Assembly: GCA_049324315.1 (NCBI GenBank)
Contig: JBMOKU010000023.1
Location: 1-64,000, forward strand
DNA from: JBMOKU01 sp049324315
GTDB lineage: Bacteria; Bacillota; Clostridia; Peptostreptococcales; Thermotaleaceae
Reading direction: 5' to 3'
Length of the DNA: 64,000 nucleotides
Notes under the pieces: generated by a model
What the model was told of the DNA's origin: nothing
Database searches by the model: none
The model's input: the letters and a program-made list of their open reading frames with translations, nothing else
Made by a program: the position numbers and the translations under genes
In this document: piece after piece, positions 50,672 through 59,568 of the stretch
Layout of the letters: the number at the start of each line of letters is the position of its first letter
Position numbering within the stretch: position 1 is the first letter of the stretch

Positions 50672-50931
50672 CCCATACCTCCTTAGACCAAATGAGGCTA
50701 AAACCTAACTTGGGATTATTATCCTAGCTATCTATCTATATTTTCCACGATTACAACTTTTCTTATGAATCAATTTTTATGGTATATTATTCCACCATCT
50801 TACGATACATTATTCTTAACTATCATTTTCTACATTCCATATCATATTTTTCAAGCTATAGATTCAACGAAACAACACATAATAAATATTGTAAGTCAAT
50901 CACAATTTCTTTCAATCAAGGAGGTATTGTA

Positions 50932-51153
50932 ATGCAAGGAAATACACAAAACGGCGGACAACCTCAACTGGATGCACCAAACTTAAAGGTATTGGAAGAT
51001 CAATTGAATTACGAATCCATGATGTCGAAAAAGCTTGATCGGTATTCAGAGTATTGTACGGATGCTCAATTAAAAAATGTATGCCGACAAGCTGCACAAA
51101 ACCACAAGCAGAACTTTAACAGTCTGTTGGACTATCTGAATTCCCATCAGTAA
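50932..51153 (+). CDS. Small CotF-like / helical spore protein
   Basis: A 73-residue protein. AAGGAGGTATTGTA precedes the ATG at 50932, and the longer frame upstream is not needed. The N-terminus is Gln/Gly/Asn-rich, followed by two helices (KVLEDQLNYESMMSKKLDRY, then NHKQNFNSLLDYLNSHQ). It lies 57 bases before a CotF-family gene and likely forms a coat protein pair with it. Confidence 0.7.
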   Translation: MQGNTQNGGQPQLDAPNLKVLEDQLNYESMMSKKLDRYSEYCTDAQLKNVCRQAAQNHKQNFNSLLDYLNSHQ

Positions 51154-51210
51154 TATGATTCCGTGTATGATCATATACGAAACAACTTCAAAACTGAAGG
51201 AGGATAAGGC

Positions 51211-51489
51211 ATGACACAGCATCGAACTTTCACAGAAAAAGAATTGATGAATGATTTATTGATGTCTGAAAAACAGGTTTGTTCCGCATACACAGTAGGT
51301 ATTACAGAGTCATCTTGCGCAAATCTTCGAAACATTTTAACCCAATGTGAACAGCGGACATTTAAAAATCAAGAGGATATTTTTAATGCGATGAGTCAAA
51401 GAGGCTGGTATCAAGTGAAGAAAGCAAATTCACAGGATGTGCAGAGTGCAAAAAACAAGTATAACCAAATGAAATCGGAAATTCATTAA
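51211..51489 (+). CDS. Spore coat protein, CotF family
   Basis: A 92-residue coat F domain protein. DLLMSEKQVCSAYTVGI near residue 15, ESSCANLRNILTQ near residue 33 and MSQRGWYQVKKAN near residue 63 match the family. GAAGGAGGATAAGGC precedes the ATG. It would be made in the mother cell and placed in the spore coat. Confidence 0.9.
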   Translation: MTQHRTFTEKELMNDLLMSEKQVCSAYTVGITESSCANLRNILTQCEQRTFKNQEDIFNAMSQRGWYQVKKANSQDVQSAKNKYNQMKSEIH

Positions 51490-51494
51490 TATCA

Positions 51495-51523
51495 GGAGTG
51501 GCTGTCCACTCCTTTGATTTTTG
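51495..51523 (+). terminator. Terminator of the CotF-type gene pair
   Basis: Arms GGAGTGG (51495-51501) and CCACTCC (51506-51512) with a 4-base loop are followed by TTTGATTTTTG. Confidence 0.8.
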
Positions 51524-51689
51524 TATACTTACATAGAATGATGGTTTGAATGCTAATTTTGGTGTATAATAATATCAAATACAAAATTTTCTGAATATTT
51601 ATTTTTATTCCAGGTATTATCACTTTTGTATTTCTTCCATCTCCGAAGGCTTGTCTTTAAAACTTCATAATTGGAAAGGAGTTGATCTT

Positions 51690-52187
51690 GTGTATAATAT
51701 TATCGCAACTTTCAAAAGTATGCCAGATTTAAACCACTGCATGAAAAACTTGAGAGGGAACCCTAATATTAGAGGCCACATGTTAGTAATTCCAAAAAAT
51801 ACATCCGTTAGCCCAGATAAAGAAATATCCAGCATCTTGATCAAACGTTCAAAACAAATCGCTTCATCGGGACTGGAAGATATACGACTTGGCGTCATTA
51901 CAGGTTTGATCATCGGTAGTTTGTCCACATTCCTTGCTGTTTACTTAAATACAAGCTTGCTTCATTTGTCTACGATCTCTTTTATTGCAGGATTAGCTAT
52001 CATCTTTTACGGCGGCGCTTGTGGTGCAATACTTGGGTTCTTGACCAACACGATTATCTCAAAGTATAACTGGTCTAAAAGAAAAGGAGAAGCTACGTTA
52101 GTACTTCAAAAGCTCGATGATGATACAAGGGAATTGGTTATTAAGAATTTGGCAGAGCATCATGTAGAAAACTATGAAATATTCTAG
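51690..52187 (+). CDS. Membrane protein of unknown function
   Basis: A 165-residue protein. I chose the GTG at 51690-51692 because AAAGGAG lies eight bases upstream. An N-terminal soluble part (MYNIIATFKSMPDLN) resembles the start of small stress proteins that read YNIIATF. Two helices follow (about residues 70-90 and 100-122), with Gly-rich packing (YGGACGAILGF). The C-terminal part is charged. No function is assigned. Confidence 0.7.
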   Translation: MYNIIATFKSMPDLNHCMKNLRGNPNIRGHMLVIPKNTSVSPDKEISSILIKRSKQIASSGLEDIRLGVITGLIIGSLSTFLAVYLNTSLLHLSTISFIAGLAIIFYGGACGAILGFLTNTIISKYNWSKRKGEATLVLQKLDDDTRELVIKNLAEHHVENYEIF

Positions 52188-52210
52188 ATATTAATATTCT
52201 TAAAAGTAAA

Positions 52211-52241
52211 CAAGGAAGAAATGCCCTGCATTTCTTCCTTG
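52211..52241. terminator. Bidirectional terminator
   Basis: Perfect 14-bp arms CAAGGAAGAAATGC (52211-52224) and GCATTTCTTCCTTG (52228-52241) lie between convergent genes, flanked by AAA and TTT. It serves the membrane protein gene and the methyltransferase gene. Confidence 0.8.
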
Positions 52242-52242
52242 T

Positions 52243-52845
52243 TTACTGCTGTTTCCTGCATCTAAAGAAAAAATAGTCCGTATCTTGAATTTCTACATTC
52301 TGTAAATGATGCTTAGCACTTAGTTCTCGAAGCTCTGCATCAAGCGGGATCGGTTCTTTTCCCGGATCATATCCGATGTTTTTATGATGCTCCTTGAGAC
52401 CTGTCCGTGTTTTGCTGTGGGCAATGACAAAGCTTCCACCTTTTTTCAAGTGATGATAGGCATTGCTAAATACAGCCTCTAAATTATGAAGGTGTGGAAT
52501 ACTATTAAATATAATCACATAATCAAATTTTCTTCCAAGATCAAAATCTGCTTCAAAATCTTGGCATCTTATGTCACCTTTCGGGTGGATCTTTAGAAAT
52601 TCTTCCACCATCTTTTCCGCAATATCAATGGCTACATAATCCGGCACAGGTTTTTCTTTCAAAATAGAAAAAAGAATACCTGTCCCTGCTGCCACATCCA
52701 GGACAGCATGTTCCGTGCCTATACCCAGTCTTTCTATGAGATTAGATGCAATTTCAAAATTTCTTGGTGGAATTTGGGCTGCCCATTCCGCTGCACTTTG
52801 ATTAAAGAATCTTTTCTCATCAGTATGTTTGTTCATGTCATTCAT
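52243..52845 (-). CDS. Class I SAM-dependent methyltransferase
   Basis: A 200-residue protein. Motif I is AVLDVAAGTGILFSIL near residue 47, followed by VAIDIAEKMVEEF and the motif IV region FDYVIIFNSIPHL. It acts on an unknown small molecule or lipid. CAGGTGA lies five bases before the ATG. It is a single-gene unit with a shared terminator. Confidence 0.88.
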   Translation of the reverse strand: MNDMNKHTDEKRFFNQSAAEWAAQIPPRNFEIASNLIERLGIGTEHAVLDVAAGTGILFSILKEKPVPDYVAIDIAEKMVEEFLKIHPKGDIRCQDFEADFDLGRKFDYVIIFNSIPHLHNLEAVFSNAYHHLKKGGSFVIAHSKTRTGLKEHHKNIGYDPGKEPIPLDAELRELSAKHHLQNVEIQDTDYFFFRCRKQQ

Positions 52846-52964
52846 TATTTTCACCTGCTTGAATTATATGTTCCCTTTATCTCTCTTAATTGTACCACTC
52901 ATTGCTAAAAATTGGAATATCAGCAGGTGTCATTTAAAAATCTGTACAGAAACTACGTATAAAA

Positions 52965-52989
52965 AGAGCCTCATCAATCAATGGGGCTC
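52965..52989 (-). terminator. Terminator of the third CBO0543-like gene
   Basis: Arms GAGCCTCAT (52966-52974) and ATGGGGCTC (52981-52989) pair with one mismatch and are followed on the minus strand by TTTTTATA. Confidence 0.85.
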
Positions 52990-52993
52990 CTAT

Positions 52994-53440
52994 TTAGGCT
53001 GTTCTATTTTTTCGTATGAAAGTTACAGTAAACCATGTCAAGGAACAAAGACTTAATATATCCACCGTAAAGCTCGCAAGCATATGCCAGTGTATATACT
53101 CGGCTGTTCCTGTGCGGATAACTAAATTTTCAAGTGCAAGAAATAGCAGCGAGACTACAAAAATATTCAGTGCCTGCATCCATTTCGTCTTCGGTACATA
53201 TTGGGCAAAAACAGTACCAATGGTAAAGACAGGCCCCCACTTATAAAACGCGGAACATCCCGCCCATGGAATAATTAAATCATGAAAGGCATATAATTCA
53301 AGATGCTGTCCTCCCCAATCGATGAAAGAAGCCAGGGCTAATACCAGAAAGCCTCCGAGAATATTTCGTCTTAACTGCCGATAATCGATCAGAAGAAAAA
53401 ATAAGATCCATGAGATAATAAAACTAATCAGCCAAGCCAT
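52994..53440 (-). CDS. Small polytopic membrane protein (CBO0543-like), third copy
   Basis: A 148-residue protein with about five helices, similar along its length to the one at 31435: WILFFLLIDYRQLRRNILGG near the start, GPVFTIGTVFAQYVPKTKW near residue 70 and AEYIHWHMLASF near residue 115. Unlike the other two copies, it has no FAD oxidoreductase beside it. Confidence 0.65.
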   Translation of the reverse strand: MAWLISFIISWILFFLLIDYRQLRRNILGGFLVLALASFIDWGGQHLELYAFHDLIIPWAGCSAFYKWGPVFTIGTVFAQYVPKTKWMQALNIFVVSLLFLALENLVIRTGTAEYIHWHMLASFTVDILSLCSLTWFTVTFIRKNRTA

Positions 53441-53543
53441 GAATATCCCTCTTTCCTGTTTCTCTTGAACATAGTGTTTTCAAAACCGCAAAGAAACATG
53501 TACGAAGGGTAAGTAAATAGGTTCATTTACCTATATATTCTCT

Positions 53544-53825
53544 TTATGCTAATACCTTAAGACGTAATATTAGGCTTATTAGAATAAAGCCTGAAACAAA
53601 ATATAAGAAATACCCCAGTTTGCTCTTCCTTGCCACAAGATCCCGGGTTCCTAACAGTACAAACAATGCAGCTAAAAAGATCTGTCCGATAGTTGTCATC
53701 ATGATAGCCTGTTTAACATCCTCATATTTCTTTACAAATACCAAAATATTTGGTAACAGTACACCGATTCCCAAAAGAATACTGCCTACCGTATAGATTT
53801 TTGATTTCTCATTTTTGAAATCCAT
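53544..53825 (-). CDS. Small three-helix membrane protein of unknown function
   Basis: A 93-residue protein with helices at about residues 13-31, 40-59 and 70-88, and basic loops (FVKKYEDVK; VARKSKLG). An AAGGAGG-type site precedes the ATG. It may share a transcript with the hydrolase gene upstream, 65 bases away. No family was recognised. Confidence 0.6.
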   Translation of the reverse strand: MDFKNEKSKIYTVGSILLGIGVLLPNILVFVKKYEDVKQAIMMTTIGQIFLAALFVLLGTRDLVARKSKLGYFLYFVSGFILISLILRLKVLA

Positions 53826-53890
53826 GTTAGCCCTCCTTGTATTTTAGTGTAAAATGGGGAAATATGATATTTATTTATCCGCCCCTGAGC

Positions 53891-54520
53891 CTAGCCTCTC
53901 AAAAACTCTTCATATAGATTCGTAACTTGCTGTAGAATCTTCAAGCTCTCATTTAAATCATGATCAACCTCTAGAGAATGCTTCGCATCTTTGAATAACT
54001 TCAATTGTACATTTTCATGTTGCTTCACACGATCAATACAAACTTTTGTAAAAATTCCGTCTTGGGTTCCAACGGCTACAATGCAGCTTGAATTAACAAT
54101 ATATTTAATTGCCTCACTGGTAGGCGTAAGAAAGAAGTTTCTAACGTGCTCATATCCTAGCCTTCGTGAAATCGTACCTGCCAATTCAGTCCCTATGCTC
54201 TTACTAATAAAATACATGTTTTTGTATGACTTATTCAAGCATTTTCTTATGGTATCCAGACAAGCATCTGCTTGTAGATCAATGGTGTACTTTCCCATGT
54301 CTCGCCATGTTATCTTTCGCTTATAGGATAAACACAAAACATCATGCCCCTTGTACAATGCAGCTTTTCTCGCATAATATAACAAAGGCCTTTCGTAGGT
54401 ATAGTTTTCTCCCGGGAAAATAACTACCAAAGAATTTTCTTGATCTTGATGGCAGTAAAACTTACTGCATCCGTTTTTACCTTCTTGTAAACGAACGACC
54501 GTCAATGGAGTATTTTCCAT
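53891..54520 (-). CDS. Alpha/beta-hydrolase-like protein
   Basis: A 209-residue protein. SLVVIFPGENYTYERPLLYY near residue 30 and the nucleophile elbow FISKSIGTELAG near residue 105 (Ser-Lys-Ser-Ile-Gly, in place of Gly-x-Ser-x-Gly) fit the fold. A late His in DAKHSLEVDHD and Asp in VGTQDGIFTK could complete the triad. The substrate is unknown. Confidence 0.7.
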   Translation of the reverse strand: MENTPLTVVRLQEGKNGCSKFYCHQDQENSLVVIFPGENYTYERPLLYYARKAALYKGHDVLCLSYKRKITWRDMGKYTIDLQADACLDTIRKCLNKSYKNMYFISKSIGTELAGTISRRLGYEHVRNFFLTPTSEAIKYIVNSSCIVAVGTQDGIFTKVCIDRVKQHENVQLKLFKDAKHSLEVDHDLNESLKILQQVTNLYEEFLRG

Positions 54521-54602
54521 TTTCCCACCCCTATTACTTGATCTATCAAGTATATTTTAATCGTTTTTCGAAGGAAATTCTGTCACATTTTGTCAATGGC
54601 AG

Positions 54603-54628
54603 AAAAAAAACTAGCGAAAAGCGCTAGC
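54603..54628 (-). terminator. Terminator of the first LUD-domain gene
   Basis: Arms CTAGCG (54611-54616) and CGCTAG (54622-54627) are followed on the minus strand by TTTTTTTT. Confidence 0.9.
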
Positions 54629-54633
54629 AAGCT

Positions 54634-55251
54634 TTAAAACCCTTGTTCTTCATTTACGACAAAAAGCTTCATCCTATCCTTTTCATACTGACCTTCAATA
54701 ACGACAAGATTAAAACATACTCTTTCTTTTGTTTTACAATCTACACAACGCTGCAGTTCAATACATGGAGGAAGGTATCCTGCCCGCTTGGCATTTAAAG
54801 GTGCTGCCACATTTCTCGTCCTTTCTACGGCTTCCTCCAGTGTTCCACAGATTTTATTTTTTCCTACCACGATGATTACATGATCTGGACCATAGATCAT
54901 GGCGGCCACACGATTTCCGCTGTGATCGATATTCACAATGTGCCCATCCATGGATATGGCGTTTGACCCTGTTATATACCAATCCGATAATAAGGCCTTT
55001 TTCTTTAATGCTGCACTCTCCTCTTTGCTTTCGGCAAAGGTCTTATCAAAGAGAATATTTCCCCGTTCTTTCAAAATCTGAGAAATATTCATAGCTTTCA
55101 ACGTTTTTGAGTTACCGATACCTACAGAACAGTCCTCGGGAATCAACGCCACAATCTTTTCTTTTACCGCTTCCATCGTATCAAAAAAAGAAACCTCAAT
55201 ATTTCTACAGCTAAAATTACGAATCATTTCTTCTTTTTTAACTTGCTCCAC
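54634..55251 (-). CDS. LUD-domain protein (LutC/YkgG-like), first copy
   Basis: A 205-residue DUF162 protein with DCSVGIGNSKTLKAM near residue 40 and VAAMIYGPDHVIIVVGKNKI near residue 115. A Cys cluster near residue 165 (PPCIELQRCVDCKTKERVC) could bind a metal or Fe-S cluster. Canonical LutC acts with LutA and LutB in lactate oxidation, but neither lies here. It is a paralogue of the protein at 56677. Confidence 0.85.
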   Translation of the reverse strand: MEQVKKEEMIRNFSCRNIEVSFFDTMEAVKEKIVALIPEDCSVGIGNSKTLKAMNISQILKERGNILFDKTFAESKEESAALKKKALLSDWYITGSNAISMDGHIVNIDHSGNRVAAMIYGPDHVIIVVGKNKICGTLEEAVERTRNVAAPLNAKRAGYLPPCIELQRCVDCKTKERVCFNLVVIEGQYEKDRMKLFVVNEEQGF

Positions 55252-55303
55252 GCATAATCCCCCTACAATTATTCTTTACTGCTTTCATTCCAGTCTATAT
55301 ATG

Positions 55304-56524
55304 TTAATCCATCATTCTCAAAAGCCACCCCAATTTATTTTTTCTGCTGCATGCAGCATTCAATTGTATATCCTTTGCTCCTAAATAGCCTATAAAGGCT
55401 TTTAAGCAGCTGCTCAATGCTTGTTTTAATGAGTCTGTCATCGTCACATCCGGTTCCCACCACCAATTGATGATCTCCAGTTTTTTGGTCTTTTTATCCA
55501 GCTTAGGCTCAAACCTTCCCACAAATCGATCACCATAGAGAATAGGCAGCACATAATAGCCGTATTTTCGCTCAGAAACCGGCTTATATACTTCCCATGT
55601 ATATTCAAACCCAAAGAGTGCCTGTATCAGCTTTCGATCCCATAATAGATTATCAAGTGGTGCGATAAAGGATGCTTGCGGTTCTTTATCCACGCCCTTG
55701 TCTATTTCATCCAGCAGCGGTATCTCTTCTTTTCGTATAGAAAGAGAATGCGGAATATCTTCTACTTCAATAGTCAACAATTCACCGTTTTTCAACAACC
55801 GTGTAAAGGCTTCCGTTCGCTCCTTGCTTTTCATCCATTTGATACCAAGCCAAGCATCGCTGGGTCGTCCCCACAGCAGGCCCACTGCCCCAATGCGCCT
55901 TTTCACATTCCAATCATAATACTGTTCCATAGTCTCATTAGGATCTGCCATGGATAATAAATGGGACGGGAGATGCTTATTGGCAAAATCATAAACCCTT
56001 CTGGTGCCAATCTTATGATGTATGATTAATTCCCCCCAGAAATACATGCTTTCCAGAGCCGCCCGGGATATCCTTGTCGGTGCCCAAGCCCAATCTACCT
56101 TCGTGTCAAATTTGAAGTCGATGGATGATGAAGGACCGTGCTGTTCCAAGGTTTTTCTTACTTCCGGTAATATTTCATGGATAGGACTGGAAGCATCACC
56201 ATAGGATCGATGTGCCTCCTCCCGATACCGGCTGAAATAAGGCCAATCTTCCACAGCATAGATAGCCATGTTCTTATCCCAACCATCCAGCAGTTTTCTA
56301 TCTGAATACAAAAGTTCTTGAAGCAATGAGGGCTGATAATTTTTAACCCGGGACTGTAGGACAAGATCAGGATTATACCCCACCATATTCAAGGGATCAA
56401 ATTGAATACATCCTACTTTTCCAATATAGTCTATTACCCCAGCTTTGCCTTCCAATCTACGAGGCTGCCACAGTCGCTGGTGTGCAAGGAAAAACCGTCT
56501 TGCCTGTTCCTTTGTTATTTTCAT
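55304..56524 (-). CDS. AlkZ/YcaQ-like winged-helix DNA glycosylase
   Basis: A 406-residue protein of the HTH_42 family. This family includes AlkZ and E. coli YcaQ, which remove interstrand crosslinks or bulky N7 adducts. The catalytic Gln-x-Asp type motif is in GCIQFDPLNMVG near residue 40. APLDNLLWDRKLI near residue 292 and LYGDRFVGRFEPKLD near residue 330 are conserved. It probably has its own promoter in the 152-base gap upstream. Confidence 0.88.
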   Translation of the reverse strand: MKITKEQARRFFLAHQRLWQPRRLEGKAGVIDYIGKVGCIQFDPLNMVGYNPDLVLQSRVKNYQPSLLQELLYSDRKLLDGWDKNMAIYAVEDWPYFSRYREEAHRSYGDASSPIHEILPEVRKTLEQHGPSSSIDFKFDTKVDWAWAPTRISRAALESMYFWGELIIHHKIGTRRVYDFANKHLPSHLLSMADPNETMEQYYDWNVKRRIGAVGLLWGRPSDAWLGIKWMKSKERTEAFTRLLKNGELLTIEVEDIPHSLSIRKEEIPLLDEIDKGVDKEPQASFIAPLDNLLWDRKLIQALFGFEYTWEVYKPVSERKYGYYVLPILYGDRFVGRFEPKLDKKTKKLEIINWWWEPDVTMTDSLKQALSSCLKAFIGYLGAKDIQLNAACSRKNKLGWLLRMMD

Positions 56525-56676
56525 AAAATGTACCTCCGAGCTTTGAATATACGTTGAATATATGCATAATATTGGGAAATTCTATTATCATCCTACCAAA
56601 CAAGTGTTCTTTTTTCAATTGATTGGTTCGTATTTTATGGAAAACAACATAAGAGACAACAATAACAAGAAATATT

Positions 56677-57339
56677 TTAGTACCCTAAAGACTTAGCAAC
56701 GATAATTACCTTAATCCTCTTTTTAAATTGTCCTTTGATTATCGTAAAGTAGTTGCATATTCGATCATTACTCTTGCAATCAACGCAGTAGCCTACTTTT
56801 GAACAGGGTGTATTTTTCCCAAGCCTTTTCGCATCAATAGGGGCAGCATATTGTCTTACTCTTTTTTCTGCTTCTTCCAAATCCTTTACGATTTTATTGA
56901 TGCCAGCCACAATGATGACTTGTTCAGGCCCATAAATCATGGCAGCAACCCTGCTGCCATTTCCATCAATGTTGTATAATTCGCCTTCTTCCGTCAAGGC
57001 ATTGGTGCTGCTCAAGTAAGTATCTACCCCAAAGCTTTGTTGATATATCTTCCTTTTTTCATCACTGGTTAACCCTTCTCTATGCTTATCGAGATAAACA
57101 AAATTTCCATTTCTTAAATAATCTATGATGCCGGTTTCGAAGAGTGTTAGTGAGTCACCAGTAGTAACCATCGTATTCTCCGGGATTAGTTCTTGGATTT
57201 TCTTTATCAGTTCAGCTTCATCTTTGACATAAAATCCTTCTATATTTCGTTTCTTCAAATTCTCGATGGTTCTTTCCACGCGTTTCTCAATGAACCAAGC
57301 GACACTTTCGTCCAATGCATTCAACTCCTTTATTCTCAT
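56677..57339 (-). CDS. LUD-domain protein (LutC/YkgG-like), second copy
   Basis: A 220-residue paralogue of the protein at 54634, with TMVTTGDSLTLFETG near residue 55 and VAAMIYGPEQVIIVAGINKI near residue 132. A Cys cluster near residue 180 (TPCSKVGYCVDCKSNDRIC) is shared. It lies 21 bases after the carbamoyltransferase gene, so the two are probably one transcript. Confidence 0.85.
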   Translation of the reverse strand: MRIKELNALDESVAWFIEKRVERTIENLKKRNIEGFYVKDEAELIKKIQELIPENTMVTTGDSLTLFETGIIDYLRNGNFVYLDKHREGLTSDEKRKIYQQSFGVDTYLSSTNALTEEGELYNIDGNGSRVAAMIYGPEQVIIVAGINKIVKDLEEAEKRVRQYAAPIDAKRLGKNTPCSKVGYCVDCKSNDRICNYFTIIKGQFKKRIKVIIVAKSLGY

Positions 57340-57360
57340 GAAAATATCCGTTTCAAAGTC

Positions 57361-58251
57361 TTATTTGTTTAGAAAAGCAAGAATCGCTTTCTGCATATGC
57401 AGTAGATTTTCTTTCGCATCATAACCGATGAAGTGTTTAGATTTGATAACTTCATCTACAATCTCATTTCCTCTGGTAAAGGGTGGACATGGATTTACAA
57501 TGCAATCCTTATGGGCAAATTTTATCTTTTGCAGATCTATTTGATAAGGTAAGAAGTGCTTAAATGCTTCATGCTTGTCATCTTTTATAGGCCATGCGTC
57601 TGTCAATATCACATCTGCAGCTTTAAGGCCCTCTTCCATATCATTGGTTATTTTTACTTCTCCTTTGGATTCTCTCTTTGCATATTCAAATAACTCCTGA
57701 TTTACTTCATATCCAGCCGGACATACCTGTGTTAAAGTCAAATCCAATTTCGCAGCTGCTTCAAACCAGGTGTTTGAGATATTGGCTCCTTCACCTACAA
57801 AAACAAACTTCAGGTTCGCCAAGTCGCCCATTCGCTCTCTTATGGTTTGCAAATCGCTTAGTATTTCACAAGGATGACTTTTCTTTGACATGGCATTGAT
57901 GACGGAGAAGTCTGCATTCTCAGCAATAGCTTCTATAATTTCTTGCTTCGGATACCGAATAACCAGATAATCTATCCAGCAGTTTAGATATCCCACTTTA
58001 TCCTCTAGAGGTTCTTTTCCTTCAAAATCAATTTCCATATTGATTGCATTGGCGCCCAATTGGAAAATCCCCGCTTCAAAGGATATCCTTGTCCTGAGGC
58101 TGGTTGATGGGAAGGATGTTATGACGGTTTTATCCTTTAGAGGCTTATATACTACACCTTTTTTATAATTCTCTTTTATCTCATTAGCAAAGTCTAACAA
58201 CCCGAGAATCTCTTCCGTTGTTAAGTTTCTAATGCTAATTAAGTCTTTCAT
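57361..58251 (-). CDS. Divergent carbamoyltransferase-family protein
   Basis: A 296-residue member of the aspartate/ornithine carbamoyltransferase fold. The carbamoyl-phosphate loop is FPSTSLRTRISFE near residue 46. The usual HPxQ motif reads HPCE near residue 125, and the usual HCLP motif reads NPCP near residue 258. The ornithine SMG loop is also absent (TDAWPIKDD). These changes make ordinary ornithine carbamoyltransferase activity doubtful, so the substrate is unknown. It probably shares a transcript with the LUD gene. Confidence 0.75.
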   Translation of the reverse strand: MKDLISIRNLTTEEILGLLDFANEIKENYKKGVVYKPLKDKTVITSFPSTSLRTRISFEAGIFQLGANAINMEIDFEGKEPLEDKVGYLNCWIDYLVIRYPKQEIIEAIAENADFSVINAMSKKSHPCEILSDLQTIRERMGDLANLKFVFVGEGANISNTWFEAAAKLDLTLTQVCPAGYEVNQELFEYAKRESKGEVKITNDMEEGLKAADVILTDAWPIKDDKHEAFKHFLPYQIDLQKIKFAHKDCIVNPCPPFTRGNEIVDEVIKSKHFIGYDAKENLLHMQKAILAFLNK

Positions 58252-58314
58252 GATTCACCCCCTGCTTTCTATGTAAATTGACATTTTATATCTCTCCATG
58301 TATGAAAAATCACA

Positions 58315-58932
58315 TCATACTTCTCTCTTTTTCACAATATAATCAATGAAACCTTGTCTGATCCTTTCTCCCTCAAATATTCTCTCCAAAACCCTATCTT
58401 CCTTGTACAATATCTCCATATCATCAAAAAATCTATCCGCTTCATGTTCTTCAAAGTACGAATGTATGACAGGAATATCATCATCCATTTGCTCGTATTC
58501 ATTATCTCCTACCTGAGGACCTTCTCCACACCGAAAATCTTTCGTTGTAAGAAAATTGACGAAAAGTAATCCATTTGGTTTTAAAACTCGTTTCATTTCG
58601 TTGATTGACTTTAAAACATCTGCTTTTGTCATATGAAATACAGAGTTATATGAATAAACATAGCTTATGGATTCATTTTCGAATTCTAATTGGCGCATAT
58701 CTCCTTGTTTGATGTTTAAATCTTGGTTTTTTCTCTTCCCATAAGCATTGGCTTTTTCTACTTGCTGAATATCAAAGTCAATGCCATAGGTTGTATAGCC
58801 ATATTCCGAAAATAAACTTAACGGTGGGCAGTTTCCTCCTGCACCACAATCCAACACTACCTTATCCATATCCATTTCATTGCAGTACGCTAGATATCTG
58901 TACAATGGTACTTGCTTAAATACTTCTCTCAT
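58315..58932 (-). CDS. Class I SAM-dependent methyltransferase
   Basis: A 205-residue protein. Motif I VVLDCGAGGNCPPLSLF lies near residue 25, YGIDFDIQQVEKA follows, and motif IV has VYSYNSVFHM. The ATG at 58930-58932 has GGGGTGGA upstream. A GTG three codons earlier is possible. It lies 11 bases after the acetyltransferase gene, suggesting one unit. The substrate is unknown. Confidence 0.85.
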   Translation of the reverse strand: MREVFKQVPLYRYLAYCNEMDMDKVVLDCGAGGNCPPLSLFSEYGYTTYGIDFDIQQVEKANAYGKRKNQDLNIKQGDMRQLEFENESISYVYSYNSVFHMTKADVLKSINEMKRVLKPNGLLFVNFLTTKDFRCGEGPQVGDNEYEQMDDDIPVIHSYFEEHEADRFFDDMEILYKEDRVLERIFEGERIRQGFIDYIVKKREV

Positions 58933-58943
58933 ATGCTCCACCC

Positions 58944-59456
58944 CTATTCATATAATCTTTTACCCACAATGATTAAATCCCGTTCTACACCATCAAGTAC
59001 TGCAACCCCCGGTAATCGTCCCCAGTCACAAAAGCCAAATTTATGGCACAAAGCCAAACTAGGTTTGTTATGGCCAAATACAAATCCCAGCAATACTTTT
59101 ATGCCCAACCTGGGACATGTATCAATAGCATGCTGCATGAGAAAATACCCCAGTCTCTGTCCGCGATACGCCTGATCTATATAAATACTCATTTCAGCAG
59201 TAGCATTATATGCAGGTCTTCCATAAAATGATTGAAAACTAAGCCATCCACAAATCTTATCATGATGTTCCAGTACCCATAACGGCCTGAAATCAGGAGT
59301 ATGCTCATAAAACCACTTTTCTTTGCTTTCAACGGACACAGGCTCCGTGTCAGCAGTAACCATTCTGCTGGGTATCGTTGAATTGTATATACTGACAATA
59401 GCTTGAAGATCTGCAAAAGCTGCATCTCTAATTCTGAAATTGTCTTTGATTTCCAA
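58944..59456 (-). CDS. GNAT acetyltransferase, phosphinothricin-acetyltransferase-like
   Basis: A 170-residue protein with FRIRDAAFADLQAIVSIYNS at the N-terminus, EMSIYIDQAYRGQRLGYFLM (acetyl-CoA site) near residue 93 and HKFGFCDWGRLPGV near residue 138, like the Pat/MddA group that acetylates methionine-sulfone-type or herbicide-like amines. I chose the TTG at 59454-59456 because AGGAGG lies seven bases before it. Confidence 0.82.
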   Translation of the reverse strand: MEIKDNFRIRDAAFADLQAIVSIYNSTIPSRMVTADTEPVSVESKEKWFYEHTPDFRPLWVLEHHDKICGWLSFQSFYGRPAYNATAEMSIYIDQAYRGQRLGYFLMQHAIDTCPRLGIKVLLGFVFGHNKPSLALCHKFGFCDWGRLPGVAVLDGVERDLIIVGKRLYE

Positions 59457-59568
59457 TTTCTTTCCTCCTCTCTTTTTCCCCTTCAAAAGTTAGCCTCTAT
59501 TTCGAATATGGGTTGTTGCCATGATACCAGATAATCACGCATTTTACCTTATTCGTATTTTTCCATCA

